A stretch of 64,000 bases of DNA from Chthonomonadaceae bacterium (GTDB lineage Bacteria; Armatimonadota; Fimbriimonadia; Fimbriimonadales; Fimbriimonadaceae), in NCBI GenBank assembly GCA_015709495.1, contig CP054189.1:1364001-1428000 (forward strand), written 5' to 3'. The notes beneath the pieces were generated by a model, which made no database searches, was not told the origin of the DNA, and was given only the letters and a program-made list of their open reading frames with translations. The translations under genes and the position numbers were made by a program. Shown one piece after another: positions 28,950-37,501 of the stretch; within the stretch, counting starts at the first letter, position 1; every line of letters begins with the position of its first letter.

Positions 28950-29810
28950 ATGAAGCTCAACCTACTACCGACCCACGTATCAAAGGAAGCAGGCGCGAAG
29001 ACGGCCTGGGTGTTCTCGCTCCTCATTGCGGCTGCATCGATCGGCGCTGCGGTGTTCCTGCAGGTGAGTTCTCGTCAGCAGCTTTCCGAATCCATCGAGG
29101 CCGCTCGGCAGAACGAGGGGACCGCGGCGCAGGCGCTGAGGCTCTCGCAAGAAGCGGACGCCATCATCGCCCAGGCTCGCGGCATTATCATCAATATCGA
29201 CCTTGCCGACGCCATGATGGCCCACAACAACACGTATCCGGACCTCTATGACGAAGTTCGACGGTACGTGCCCAGTTTCTTCCGCACGACCTCTCTCTCG
29301 GCGAGCCCCAGCGGCGCTGACACCTGCGTGGTGACGATGACAGGCGTCATTCGGACTTATCAGGACTACGCCAACTTGATGCTGGCATTGATGAGGATTC
29401 CCGGAGCTCAATCGGTGTCCCGGGACGGGTATCAGATCATCGATCCCGTGGTGCCTTCGCTGAATGAAACCGACCAGACTGGCCGCCCGATTCGGCCCGG
29501 AGAATCGAACATCCCCGACGATCCGACCGCTCGGCTCAACTACTTGATGTCGCAGGGCGGGACGACCGGATTTTCGGGCGTCGGCGGGTTTGGGAGCGAC
29601 AGCATCGCCGCCCGAGGAGCGATGCCCGATTGGTCTGAGATCACCGTGTCTGTGGTCTTACAGCGGAACCTTCAGACTCCCGATCCCCGAGCCACCATAG
29701 CCGGTGCGCAGGGCGGTGGGGGAGGTGGCACCGCGCCAGGCGGTGGAATTCCCGGTCCCACTCCCGCAGGCGGAGGCGGCGGTGGCGGCCCGAGCGTTTT
29801 GATGGAATAG
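28950..29810 (+). CDS. pilN: Type IV pilus alignment protein PilN
   Basis: The N-terminal MKLNLLP motif, which in PilN docks into PilM, is followed by one membrane helix (WVFSLLIAAASIGAAVFL) and a coiled-coil segment (SSRQQLSESIEAARQNEGT). A ferredoxin-like periplasmic domain follows (SADTCVVTMTGVIRTYQDYANLMLALMRIPG). The C-terminus is a Gly/Pro-rich tail of about 40 residues that is not usual in PilN. AGGA lies seven bases before the ATG. Confidence 0.85.
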   Translation: MKLNLLPTHVSKEAGAKTAWVFSLLIAAASIGAAVFLQVSSRQQLSESIEAARQNEGTAAQALRLSQEADAIIAQARGIIINIDLADAMMAHNNTYPDLYDEVRRYVPSFFRTTSLSASPSGADTCVVTMTGVIRTYQDYANLMLALMRIPGAQSVSRDGYQIIDPVVPSLNETDQTGRPIRPGESNIPDDPTARLNYLMSQGGTTGFSGVGGFGSDSIAARGAMPDWSEITVSVVLQRNLQTPDPRATIAGAQGGGGGGTAPGGGIPGPTPAGGGGGGGPSVLME

Positions 29811-29826
29811 CAGGAAGGTCAACTCT

Positions 29827-30597
29827 ATGTCGAAACTCAGCCCCGTTACCATCCTGTCGTTTGGAATCGCCATTGCGATCGTGGCGCTCTCGTATGGGTA
29901 CTTCTATGAGTGGTCGCCCAACATGCTGGCCAAGTCCTATTGGGATGCTCACAAGGAAAAGGTGGACGCCGAAGCGAACAAGCTCAGCCGTGCCCAGAAG
30001 CGAAAGGAAGACGCGATCCAGATGGTGCAAGACAAGGCGGATCAATGGAAGGCCGTGGTGGCGCGCCATACACCGCCCCCTTCGGTCTCCCAAGGCGGGA
30101 TCAACCTTGCGGTCAACGCATGGCAGCTCACCGTAGACACGTATGCCTTTCGGAACAGCGTGCAAAGGCAACTCAACGCTCAGATCAAGCGGGGCGGTGT
30201 GACCGTCGTCGCCGGTCCTACGGTTCCAGATCCGGGTCCGCAGGCGAGTTCGCTTGTCGCCAACTACTTCAATATGCCGCCGTTCCAATACCCGGTGGTG
30301 ATTTACGATTTCGGGTCGGTAACGGTGCGAGGGAACTACTCGCAGATCATGAACCACGTTCGGTCATGGTCGTCAATGCCGAACTTCCTGGCGGTGGCCG
30401 ATGGGCTTCAGCTCACGGGAACGTCGCCGAACCTGACGGCAACTTACAGTCTTACGGTGGTCGGATACATCCGGGCGAAGGAGACGTTCCCGCCCGTTCC
30501 GGAAGGCGCGAGCGCCGGTGGCGGTCCGGGCGCGCCCGGTGGAGTGGGAGGGCCGCCTTCGGGAGGCTCGCGACAAGGCCCGATGCAAGGCTTTTGA
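29827..30597 (+). CDS. pilO: Type IV pilus alignment protein, PilO-like
   Basis: A short cytoplasmic start (MSKLSP) precedes one membrane helix (VTILSFGIAIAIVALSYGY), then a coiled coil rich in Lys/Glu (about 40-80), then a globular periplasmic domain in which SVTVRGNYSQIMNHVRSWSS (about 160-180) resembles the PilO/GspM ferredoxin fold. The C-terminus is Gly/Pro-rich. The position between pilN and a PilP-like lipoprotein supports the assignment, as direct similarity is weak. Confidence 0.78.
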   Translation: MSKLSPVTILSFGIAIAIVALSYGYFYEWSPNMLAKSYWDAHKEKVDAEANKLSRAQKRKEDAIQMVQDKADQWKAVVARHTPPPSVSQGGINLAVNAWQLTVDTYAFRNSVQRQLNAQIKRGGVTVVAGPTVPDPGPQASSLVANYFNMPPFQYPVVIYDFGSVTVRGNYSQIMNHVRSWSSMPNFLAVADGLQLTGTSPNLTATYSLTVVGYIRAKETFPPVPEGASAGGGPGAPGGVGGPPSGGSRQGPMQGF

Positions 30598-30612
30598 CGA
30601 GACAGGCCTAGA

Positions 30613-31371
30613 ATGAAGAGAGTGGGTCGAATGTTGGAACTGAATCGAAGCAGAATCGAATTGAGCGTGCTCGCGCCGGTGGTCCTGATGGGGCTGCTTG
30701 CGGGTTGTACGCCGCCGCCGGATCAAGACGCGCTGGCCAACCCAGCGCCCGCACCGAGTGGAGACGCGCCGGCCACCTCGACGGACTTCTCTCCCGACGT
30801 CGACGCCGGGGTGCCAATCGATGCCGCTCCCATGGACCCGGGCAAGCTGTCGCAACTGATCGCAAGCCGTGGGTTCAGCGCTCGGACCGATCCCTTCGCC
30901 TTGTTCCCTGCGGAAAATCAGTTTGAGAGCTTGCAGCGAGCGGAGCGCCTGCTGCAGGAGACGGGCGGATGGGCGCTGGAGGTCTCACCGCCTGTGGAGA
31001 CTTTCGAAGAAGAGGCCTATGAGGCTCAGCCCTATCGTCGGCTGTCGGGCGTGATGGTGGGTGACACCGTGCAGGCCATCATCGTCATGGAGACTGGAAA
31101 GTTTTATACCGTCAGACCGGGAATGCAGATTCCCAACAGCGAGTGGACGGTCGTTTCCATCGATCAGGAGAAGGCGATTCTGCGAAGGCCCGGCAATCGC
31201 AAGCCGAACCAGATCGTCGTCAGACTCGAATCTCCCCCTGCTGGCATGGCGACAGGTGGGCAGCAACCTCAAGGTGGCGGTGTCGCCGCGCCGGGCACGG
31301 AAGGACCCGGCTCGATTGGGGCGCCCAACGCGCCGGGAGGCTCGGGCGGAGCTTCTGGGGCCATAGGATAA
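30613..31371 (+). CDS. PilP-like lipoprotein of the pilus alignment complex
   Basis: The N-terminus ends in a lipobox LLAGC (about residues 30-34), so the protein should be lipid-anchored. A disordered Pro/Ala/Asp linker is followed by a beta domain (YRRLSGVMVGDTVQAIIVME and GKFYTVRPGMQIPNSEWTVV) with the pattern of PilP/GspC homology regions, which bind the secretin. The tail is Gly/Pro-rich. The position after pilN/pilO and before the secretin supports this role. An in-frame GTG at 30622 follows TAGAAT by seven bases and could be an alternative, leaderless start. Confidence 0.75.
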   Translation: MKRVGRMLELNRSRIELSVLAPVVLMGLLAGCTPPPDQDALANPAPAPSGDAPATSTDFSPDVDAGVPIDAAPMDPGKLSQLIASRGFSARTDPFALFPAENQFESLQRAERLLQETGGWALEVSPPVETFEEEAYEAQPYRRLSGVMVGDTVQAIIVMETGKFYTVRPGMQIPNSEWTVVSIDQEKAILRRPGNRKPNQIVVRLESPPAGMATGGQQPQGGGVAAPGTEGPGSIGAPNAPGGSGGASGAIG

Positions 31372-31463
31372 GGGCCGCGAACCTAGACTTGAAAAAATAC
31401 GTTCCATAATGAACAGAGGTAACGAAACACGACTTGAAACTTCAGAATGTTCGGAGGCAAAAC

Positions 31464-32228
31464 ATGAGCAAACTCATCCGATTCTTAGCTAGCGCAGGGC
31501 TTGCCGTAGGCATCCTCGCCCTCGCGCCCGTCAACGTAATGGCACAGGGCGATCCGGGCCAGACGATCATCGAATCGTTCGAACTTGAGCAGGCCGACGC
31601 AAGGGAAGCCATCAAGATGCTGTTCCGGCACGTGAACGTGTCCTATAGCGTCGCACCGGAAGTCCAAGGAACCGTTACCTTGAGTCTCAAGCGAATGCCG
31701 TTCGAGACGGTTCTTCGCAACATTCTGAACCAGATTGATGCCACGTACCGCATCGAGGGCGGCGTCTACCAAATCATCAAGCGAGAGCCCCCGGTAACGT
31801 CCGGCGGCGGCCAGGAGACCTTGCCGGAGACTCCCGCAGCGTCTCTGCCCGTTCGGCGACTCAAGATTCGGTCCGCGGACCCCCTGTTCATCATGCTGAT
31901 GCTCCAGGGCAGCCAGTCGACGAGCACCTGGCCGGAAATGAGCACCGTGTTTAACACGGGTGGCGGCCGTTTCGGCGGCGGCGGCGGCTTCGGCGGCGGT
32001 AGCGGCGGCTTCGGTAGCGGCGGTTTCGGCGGCGGTGGCTTTGGCGGCGGTGGCTTCGGCGGTGGCGGCTTCGGCGGCGGTAGCGGCGGCTTCGGCGGCT
32101 TCGGCGGCTTCGGCGGTGGCGGCTTCGGCGGAAGTGGCGGATTTGGCGGCGGCGGCTTCGGCGGCGGCTTCGGCGGCGGCGGCGGTTTTGGAGGCGGCGG
32201 TGGTCGCGGTGGTGGCGGTCGCTTCTAA
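31464..32228 (+). CDS. Short STN-domain protein with glycine-rich tail (secretin-like, no pore domain)
   Basis: A Sec signal peptide (cleavage after VMA|QGD) is followed by a secretin/TonB short N-terminal (STN) domain: SFELEQADAREAIKMLF and the beta repeats that follow, about residues 32-105. A linker follows and then a C-terminal tail of about 85 residues built almost only of GGFGGG-type repeats. No N1/N2 or secretin pore domain is present, although the STN closely resembles that of pilQ, the next gene. The frame is open from TTG 31434, but ATG 31464 has GGAGG six bases upstream. It may assist secretin assembly or bind peptidoglycan; the function is inferred. Confidence 0.82.
   Translation: MSKLIRFLASAGLAVGILALAPVNVMAQGDPGQTIIESFELEQADAREAIKMLFRHVNVSYSVAPEVQGTVTLSLKRMPFETVLRNILNQIDATYRIEGGVYQIIKREPPVTSGGGQETLPETPAASLPVRRLKIRSADPLFIMLMLQGSQSTSTWPEMSTVFNTGGGRFGGGGGFGGGSGGFGSGGFGGGGFGGGGFGGGGFGGGSGGFGGFGGFGGGGFGGSGGFGGGGFGGGFGGGGGFGGGGGRGGGGRF
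31960..32222 (+). repeat. Glycine/phenylalanine codon microsatellite (GGC-TTC repeats)
   Basis: Imperfect tandem repeats of ggcggcttcggcggt-type units encode the Gly-Phe-rich tail of the STN protein. Such a tract is prone to length change by slippage. Confidence 0.85.
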
Positions 32229-32279
32229 GGCTGCAAGCTGGGGCATCGCCAAAGGTTGTCTATGGAGGGTATGGAGAAA

Positions 32280-33935
32280 ATGCGTATTCGCTTAGGTCGG
32301 ATTGGGCTGATCGGCGTCGCCGGAATGGCGCTCGCCGTCAGCTCCTGGGCACAGTTGTTGTCGGAACTTCGAGTCGACCTCGAACTGAAGGACGCCGATA
32401 TGCTCGCTGCGACTCGGATGCTGACTCAGCAAACGGGCTTGCAGTTCGTGATCATGCCGAGCACAGAGCCGATGCGAAAGCTCAATCTGAAGCTTCGCCA
32501 GGTGTCTGTGGACGATGCGATCGCCTACATTTGCCAAAACGCAGGCGCGAGCTATCGCAAGGATCACAACGGCGTGTATATCATCAGTTTTGGCCCGGAG
32601 CCAGAGACGACCAAGACGGATACGGCCGCGCCCCCCAAGGTGGACGTGCCCAAGATCGTCAAGAAGGTCAAGCTGCTGAAGGCGAACGCCAAGGACGTCT
32701 ACAGCCAGCTTTACGGAAACGTGCCGGACATGAACGACGGGTTCCGGGAGCTTGCGCGGTTCAACAACCTCGTGAACCCTCACGTCTTGAAGGACCTGAG
32801 CAAGCAGCCGATCCTCAATGGCGGGTCGGGCAACTACCAGCCCGTGAGCTCGCAGGCGCTGCCCAACAACTTTTCGGAGTCCGGCAACGACATCCTCTTG
32901 CCAGGTGAAGGCTCCGGCCAGATCGGTGGGATCGGCGGCGGTCCCGGCGGCGGTCGTGGCGGGCTTGGCCAAGGTGGCGGCGGCCTCGGACAGGGCGGCG
33001 GTGGCTTCGGACAGGGCGGCGGCGGCTTCGGTCAAGGTGGCGGTGGTTTTGGCCAAGGCGGCGGCAGCGTCAACTTGCAGGGTGGCGAAGGTCTCGTCGG
33101 CGATTCGATCGACTTCATCAGCTACGACCCGAACGACAATAGCATCATCGTGCGAGGCTCAGAAGAGGACATCGCTCGGCTTCAAGCCTACATCAGTATG
33201 TTCGACGTTGCGCCCAAGCAAGTCATCATCAAGGTCGAGTTCATCACGACGAGTTCGAGCTTGAGCAAGTCGCTCGGCTTCGACTGGTTGTATGAACGGG
33301 GAACGGTGTTCACCGGCGTCCGGCCAGGATCGTTCGCTCGAGCGGGCGACCCCGTGTTCCTCAACTACGCCACAGGCGCGGTGACGACTCGAATGAGGGC
33401 GCTCCTGCAGGAAGGTTACGGAAAGGTCGTTCAGGCGCCGGTCATCCGAACGCTGAACAACCAGCCCGCCTCCGTTCTGCAAAACGTCTCGACCACCCTC
33501 TTCATCAACCAGGTGGTCAGCGTAGGCAACGGCCAAGTCATCATCGCTCCGCAAGCCTTCCAGTTGACGATCACCACCGGACTTACGGTGGCGCCTCGTA
33601 TCAACGAAGACGGCTATGTGACGGTGTTCTTGAACGTGCCCGTGCAGGACTTTGGCCAGCTAAGGCGAAGCCCGGACGGTTCCGAAATCCCCGACGTGCT
33701 TTCTCAGATCATCAGCGTGGTCGCTCGCGTCAAGAGCGGGGAAACCATCGCGCTGGGCGGCATGGTCCGCAAGCAGGACGCCGGTAGCCAGGCAAGGTTC
33801 CCGATCCTCGGGGATCTGCCGATCATCGGCCAGTTCTTCCGGTCGAGCAACCGAGATCGGAACAACACCGAGTTGCTGATCTTTGTTACGCCGACGATCG
33901 TGACGGACGACGCCTCGGGCGGACTCGGGCCGTAG
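32280..33935 (+). CDS. pilQ: Type IV pilus secretin PilQ (GspD family)
   Basis: This is the outer-membrane pore for the pilus. A signal peptide (about 1-24, ending SSWA|Q) is followed by an STN domain (LRVDLELKDADMLAATRML), then an N1-type domain split by a Gly/Gln-rich insert (about 215-275, repeats of GGGFGQ) and closed by SIIVRGSEEDIARLQAYIS. The secretin pore domain follows, with the hallmark FPILGDLPIIGQFFRSSN and ELLIFVTPTIV near the end. An ATG at 32271 and a TTG at 32256 are alternatives; ATG 32280 is preferred because GGAGGG lies ten bases upstream and it begins a normal signal peptide. It closes the pil locus and is followed by a strong hairpin. Confidence 0.94.
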   Translation: MRIRLGRIGLIGVAGMALAVSSWAQLLSELRVDLELKDADMLAATRMLTQQTGLQFVIMPSTEPMRKLNLKLRQVSVDDAIAYICQNAGASYRKDHNGVYIISFGPEPETTKTDTAAPPKVDVPKIVKKVKLLKANAKDVYSQLYGNVPDMNDGFRELARFNNLVNPHVLKDLSKQPILNGGSGNYQPVSSQALPNNFSESGNDILLPGEGSGQIGGIGGGPGGGRGGLGQGGGGLGQGGGGFGQGGGGFGQGGGGFGQGGGSVNLQGGEGLVGDSIDFISYDPNDNSIIVRGSEEDIARLQAYISMFDVAPKQVIIKVEFITTSSSLSKSLGFDWLYERGTVFTGVRPGSFARAGDPVFLNYATGAVTTRMRALLQEGYGKVVQAPVIRTLNNQPASVLQNVSTTLFINQVVSVGNGQVIIAPQAFQLTITTGLTVAPRINEDGYVTVFLNVPVQDFGQLRRSPDGSEIPDVLSQIISVVARVKSGETIALGGMVRKQDAGSQARFPILGDLPIIGQFFRSSNRDRNNTELLIFVTPTIVTDDASGGLGP

Positions 33936-33956
33936 AAACCCTTCGCGAATACGTAG

Positions 33957-33991
33957 GTTCGGCGGCAGGCAATCGTTGCCTGCCGCCGAAC
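33957..33991 (+). terminator. Perfect 16-bp hairpin after pilQ
   Basis: GTTCGGCGGCAGGCAA (33957-33972) pairs perfectly with TTGCCTGCCGCCGAAC (33976-33991) across a 3-base loop. There is no T-run, so it may act as a transcript end or mRNA-stabilising hairpin rather than a classical intrinsic terminator. It sits between pilQ and aroK. Confidence 0.7.
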
Positions 33992-34003
33992 GTCTTCATA
34001 CTC

Positions 34004-34528
34004 ATGGACCGCTGCTGGATTCTCCTCGGGATGATGGGCTCCGGGAAGACGACGGTCGGCCAGATGCTCGCTCGAAAAGCGGATCGGCTGTTCTGGGATA
34101 CGGACTCCCTGCTTCAGGCAAGGCTGGGGAGGCCGGTGAGCCAACTCTTCCACGTCTACGGTGAGGAAGCGTTCCGATCGCACGAGACGGCCCTTCTCGC
34201 CAGCTTGGAGCCGGCAGCGGCAGTGCTTTCGACGGGGGGAGGCATCGTCGTTCGAGCGGAAAACTGGCAGCATCTGCGCCGCTTGGGCCACACGGTGTAT
34301 GTCCGCGTTGCGCCCGAAGTCCTCAAGTTAAGGCTGAAGCGAAGCAAGAGGCGGCGGCCGCTCCTCTGGCGGGAGGACTGGCAGGAACGGATCGACGAGA
34401 TCCTTGCGGAACGGCGCGAACTCTATGAACAGGCCGATGCGGCCGTCGATATCGGCGATGAGGGGCACGACGAAGTGGTCGAGGCGCTCCATCGAGCGTT
34501 CTTGAGCCTCGCGGGGAGGGTGGATTGA
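34004..34528 (+). CDS. aroK: Shikimate kinase
   Basis: It phosphorylates shikimate with ATP in the aromatic amino acid pathway. The P-loop is LLGMMGSGKTTVG (about 7-19), DTD (33-35) binds magnesium and shikimate, and STGGGIV (about 77-83) is the substrate-binding GGG motif. RRPLL is the lid arginine region. Its 174 residues are typical. The ATG stands 13 bases after the pilQ-side hairpin without a clear ribosome-binding site. Its end overlaps aroB by four bases. Confidence 0.95.
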   Translation: MDRCWILLGMMGSGKTTVGQMLARKADRLFWDTDSLLQARLGRPVSQLFHVYGEEAFRSHETALLASLEPAAAVLSTGGGIVVRAENWQHLRRLGHTVYVRVAPEVLKLRLKRSKRRRPLLWREDWQERIDEILAERRELYEQADAAVDIGDEGHDEVVEALHRAFLSLAGRVD

Positions 34529-35574
34529 TCGTCGTTCAGCATCGAGCGGGCCAGTATCCGATCGAGTTCCTTGAACTCGCCGAAGTCCGACGGAGATTAG
34601 GCCAAGGCCACTTTGGGGTCACCGATGAAAATGTCGCCCGTCACTGGGGAGGCGCAATCGGAGATCTACTGCCCACGCTCGTTCTGCCGCCCGGGGAGCC
34701 GACGAAATCTTTCGCCATGCTGGAGCGGGTGGCTCGGTGGTTGGCGCAATCCGGCGCAACGCGGCGTTCGAAGGTCGTGGCCTTTGGCGGGGGGGTTATC
34801 GGCGACCTCGCGGGGCTTGCTGCCGCAACGTATATGCGCGGCGTCGAGTTGATTCAAGTGCCCACCACGCTGCTCGCGCAAGTCGATTCGTCGGTTGGCG
34901 GGAAGGTGGGAATCGACTTGCCGGAGGGAAAGAACCTCGTGGGCGCTTTCCATGCCCCGACGGCGGTCTGGATTCCGCTCGAAGTTCTCTCGACGCTTCC
35001 CAAACGCGAGTTTATCAACGGAGCCGCTGAGGTTTGGAAGTACGCCTTTGCGGTCGACTCGGCGCTGCTGTCGTCGTTGGAGTCGCATCCCATAGTGCCG
35101 GAATCACCGAAGCTGAAGGAAGTTCTCGCTCGGTGCATCGACCTCAAACGGCAGATCGTCGAGCAAGACGAGAGGGACGAGCGGGGGATTCGGGCGGTCC
35201 TGAACTTCGGACACACGATCGGCCATGCCTTGGAGCGAGCGTCCAACTATGAATCTCTTCTCCACGGAGAGGCGATCGCAATCGGGATGGCGGTCGAGGC
35301 GCGAATCGGCGAGGAACTCGAATTGAGCCCCACCGGGATCGCGGACCAGATTGATCGCGGGCTTGCCGCCCAGGGGCTTCCCGTACGCTCAGAGCTTCTC
35401 GAAGACGGCAAGTCCGTGATCGAGGCGATGCGCACCGACAAGAAAGCGGAGGAGGGAAGGCTGGCCTTTAGTCTCCTTACGGGTCTGGGCGCGTGTAAAC
35501 TCGTTACGGACGTGCCCGAAAAGGTCATCCTACGGGCCATCGAGCGAACATGTCGAACCTCCGTACGGGACTGA
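34525..35574 (+). CDS. aroB: 3-Dehydroquinate synthase
   Basis: This NAD-dependent, metal-dependent enzyme converts DAHP to 3-dehydroquinate, two pathway steps before the aroK substrate. The NAD-binding GGGVIGDLAGLAAATYMRG and QVPTTLLAQVDSSVGGKVG blocks are intact, as are the metal-site histidines in FGHTIGHALE and LHGEAIAIGM. Length 349 is normal. A TTG start overlaps the aroK stop (TTGA), so the pair is translationally coupled. Confidence 0.96.
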   Translation: MIVVQHRAGQYPIEFLELAEVRRRLGQGHFGVTDENVARHWGGAIGDLLPTLVLPPGEPTKSFAMLERVARWLAQSGATRRSKVVAFGGGVIGDLAGLAAATYMRGVELIQVPTTLLAQVDSSVGGKVGIDLPEGKNLVGAFHAPTAVWIPLEVLSTLPKREFINGAAEVWKYAFAVDSALLSSLESHPIVPESPKLKEVLARCIDLKRQIVEQDERDERGIRAVLNFGHTIGHALERASNYESLLHGEAIAIGMAVEARIGEELELSPTGIADQIDRGLAAQGLPVRSELLEDGKSVIEAMRTDKKAEEGRLAFSLLTGLGACKLVTDVPEKVILRAIERTCRTSVRD

Positions 35575-35765
35575 TCGCCCTCACAACCCTGCTCCTGGGC
35601 GCGGGGTATGCCGCGAGTCAGCGGGCCTTCTTCAGTGGCGAGGCGAGCCAGTGGGCCGAACGGGTCGATTCGCCCCCCGTGAAAGCGCTGGCGGGAGCGC
35701 TGTTCGTCACAGCTTTGTTGTTGATGGTCGTGCGCGACAAAGGAGATAGCAGCGAGAAGCCGTGA
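35550..35765 (+). CDS. Small two-helix membrane protein
   Basis: A 71-residue protein with two hydrophobic segments (LIALTTLLLGAGYAA and ALAGALFVTALLLMVV) and charged ends. It overlaps the last 25 bases of aroB and its own stop overlaps the following kinase-like gene, so it is placed within an unbroken overlap chain. No family is recognised. Being squeezed between overlapping genes supports that it is real. Confidence 0.65.
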   Translation: MSNLRTGLIALTTLLLGAGYAASQRAFFSGEASQWAERVDSPPVKALAGALFVTALLLMVVRDKGDSSEKP

Positions 35766-37501
35766 TTGGCAGGGCGCTTCGGATCCGATACGACGTAGTC
35801 CAACTCATCGGCGATGGGCCGGTGTTCAGGTCGTATGTTGCCCGCGACCGGGTTCAGGGCCGCGAGGTTTGCATCCGTGAATTCAAGCCGCCTTTTGACA
35901 AGGAACCCGAGTTCGTCGATGCGGTCCGCAAGTGCGTGGATTCGCTGGGCGACGTGAAGCACCCCAGCGTAGAGCGCTTGCTGGAGGTGGACGAGGACGA
36001 AGGCACGCCATTTATCGTCGGGGAACTTTCGGCAGGTTCCTCCCTCGCCGAGCGAATCCGGCGGCTCGCCCCATTCTCGGTGTCGGTCGCGGTCTCAACG
36101 GCTGTGTCGATCTGTGAGGGTTTGGCCGCGCTGCACGACGCCGGGATCGTCCACGGAGACGTTGGCGAGCCTAACATCTGGGTCTCAACGACCGGCGAGG
36201 CGCGGCTGCAACTCGCGGGGCTGTGGCAGGCTTACTCGGCGAGCCAGACGGCAGGAGGCGTGGTGTTGCCCGCAATGGCGCCCTACTTGGCTCCCGAAGT
36301 CAGCCAAGGAGCCATGCCGAGCCCGTCCTCCGACGTTTACGGAGTCGGCGCGATCCTGTTCCACCTCTTGACGGGGCGCATGCCGTATCACGCCGAACAC
36401 CCCGTAGCGCTGGCGATGAAGCATATTTCGGAGCCCATTCCCAGCACCCGATCCATCAACCCTTCAGTGCCGGTTGCGCTCGATCGCGTGGTCCAAAGAG
36501 CCCTTGCCAAGAACCCCGAAGAGCGATACCAGACTGCGGCGGGCCTCTTGAGCGACCTGCGGATGATTCGAGACGCTCTGCGATTCGGGAGAAAACCGGC
36601 CACCTCAGATTCCCCCCGGCACGACGAGAAGCCGACACAAGTGGCCCCGGCGATGTCGGCTGCGCGTCGTCCCCGCTCGAAGCCCGACGAAAAGGAGTGG
36701 GAGGAGTCAGAACCGAGGGACGTCCCGACGTGGCTTGTGATGGCGATGGTGTTTCTCGGAAGCCTCGTCGTGTTCATGTTGGCCGGGTGGCTGTTCTTCA
36801 ACCTCAGCCGTCCGAGGGCGATCGTGGTTCCCGATGTGACTCGCCTGACCCTTCGAGAAGCCCAGGACCGGCTGCAATCAGCTCAGTTGCGGGTTCGCGT
36901 CGCTCGGAGGGAGTCGAATGAGGAGGTTCCGGCGGATACGGTGCTGGAAAGCGAGCCGCCGGCGGGCGCAAAGGTGTATGAAGGTAACACGGTGCAACTC
37001 GTGGTGAGCGCGGGGAGTCGGTTTGTGGATGTGCCTGATCTCAGGGGCAGAACGCTCGACAGCGCGCGCGAGCTGCTCGACACGATTGGGCTGAAGCTCG
37101 ACGAAAGGATCGAAGAGCAGCGGGATCGGGAAATGGAGCCCGGCACCATCCTCGCCCAAGCGCCCCCTCCACGCCAAAGGGCCGAGCGGGGGACGGCGGT
37201 GCGCGTGACGGTGGCGTCCGATCGCTCGACTTCGACTTCAGCGGAAGCGAACAAGCGCTACCTCTTTACCATCCGCATTCGCCTTCGCGACATTGAGAGT
37301 TCGGTAATGCTTCGGGTGGATCTGGCCGACTCTCGGGGAACTCGGACCGTCTATGAGAACGAGCACAGTCCGGAGGAGTTGGTGGAGATCACGGCCGAAG
37401 GGCAGGGCCCTCAGGCTACCTTCTCGATCTACTACGACAACGAACTCGTCAAGCAGGTGACCAAGGACTCTGCCGAACCTGACACTGGAGAAGAAACATG
37501 A
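35762..37501 (+). CDS. PASTA-domain Ser/Thr kinase-like protein, catalytic motifs degenerate (pseudokinase)
   Basis: The layout is that of PknB/Stk1 kinases: a cytoplasmic kinase-like domain (about 10-270), a linker, one membrane helix (about 325-347), two extracellular PASTA repeats (about 357-420, VVPDVTRLTLREAQDRL; 421-488, DVPDLRGRTLDSARELL) and a beta-rich C-terminal extension. PASTA repeats sense muropeptides or lipid II. Key catalytic positions are lost: VAIK reads VCIR (R39), the Gly loop is GDGPVF, HRD reads HGD (131-133) with Asn138 kept, and the DFG position reads AGL (about 152). APE and the C-lobe are conserved. I infer a pseudokinase with a scaffold or sensor role. A GTG start overlaps the upstream stop. 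Confidence 0.88.
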   Translation: MIGRALRIRYDVVQLIGDGPVFRSYVARDRVQGREVCIREFKPPFDKEPEFVDAVRKCVDSLGDVKHPSVERLLEVDEDEGTPFIVGELSAGSSLAERIRRLAPFSVSVAVSTAVSICEGLAALHDAGIVHGDVGEPNIWVSTTGEARLQLAGLWQAYSASQTAGGVVLPAMAPYLAPEVSQGAMPSPSSDVYGVGAILFHLLTGRMPYHAEHPVALAMKHISEPIPSTRSINPSVPVALDRVVQRALAKNPEERYQTAAGLLSDLRMIRDALRFGRKPATSDSPRHDEKPTQVAPAMSAARRPRSKPDEKEWEESEPRDVPTWLVMAMVFLGSLVVFMLAGWLFFNLSRPRAIVVPDVTRLTLREAQDRLQSAQLRVRVARRESNEEVPADTVLESEPPAGAKVYEGNTVQLVVSAGSRFVDVPDLRGRTLDSARELLDTIGLKLDERIEEQRDREMEPGTILAQAPPPRQRAERGTAVRVTVASDRSTSTSAEANKRYLFTIRIRLRDIESSVMLRVDLADSRGTRTVYENEHSPEELVEITAEGQGPQATFSIYYDNELVKQVTKDSAEPDTGEET

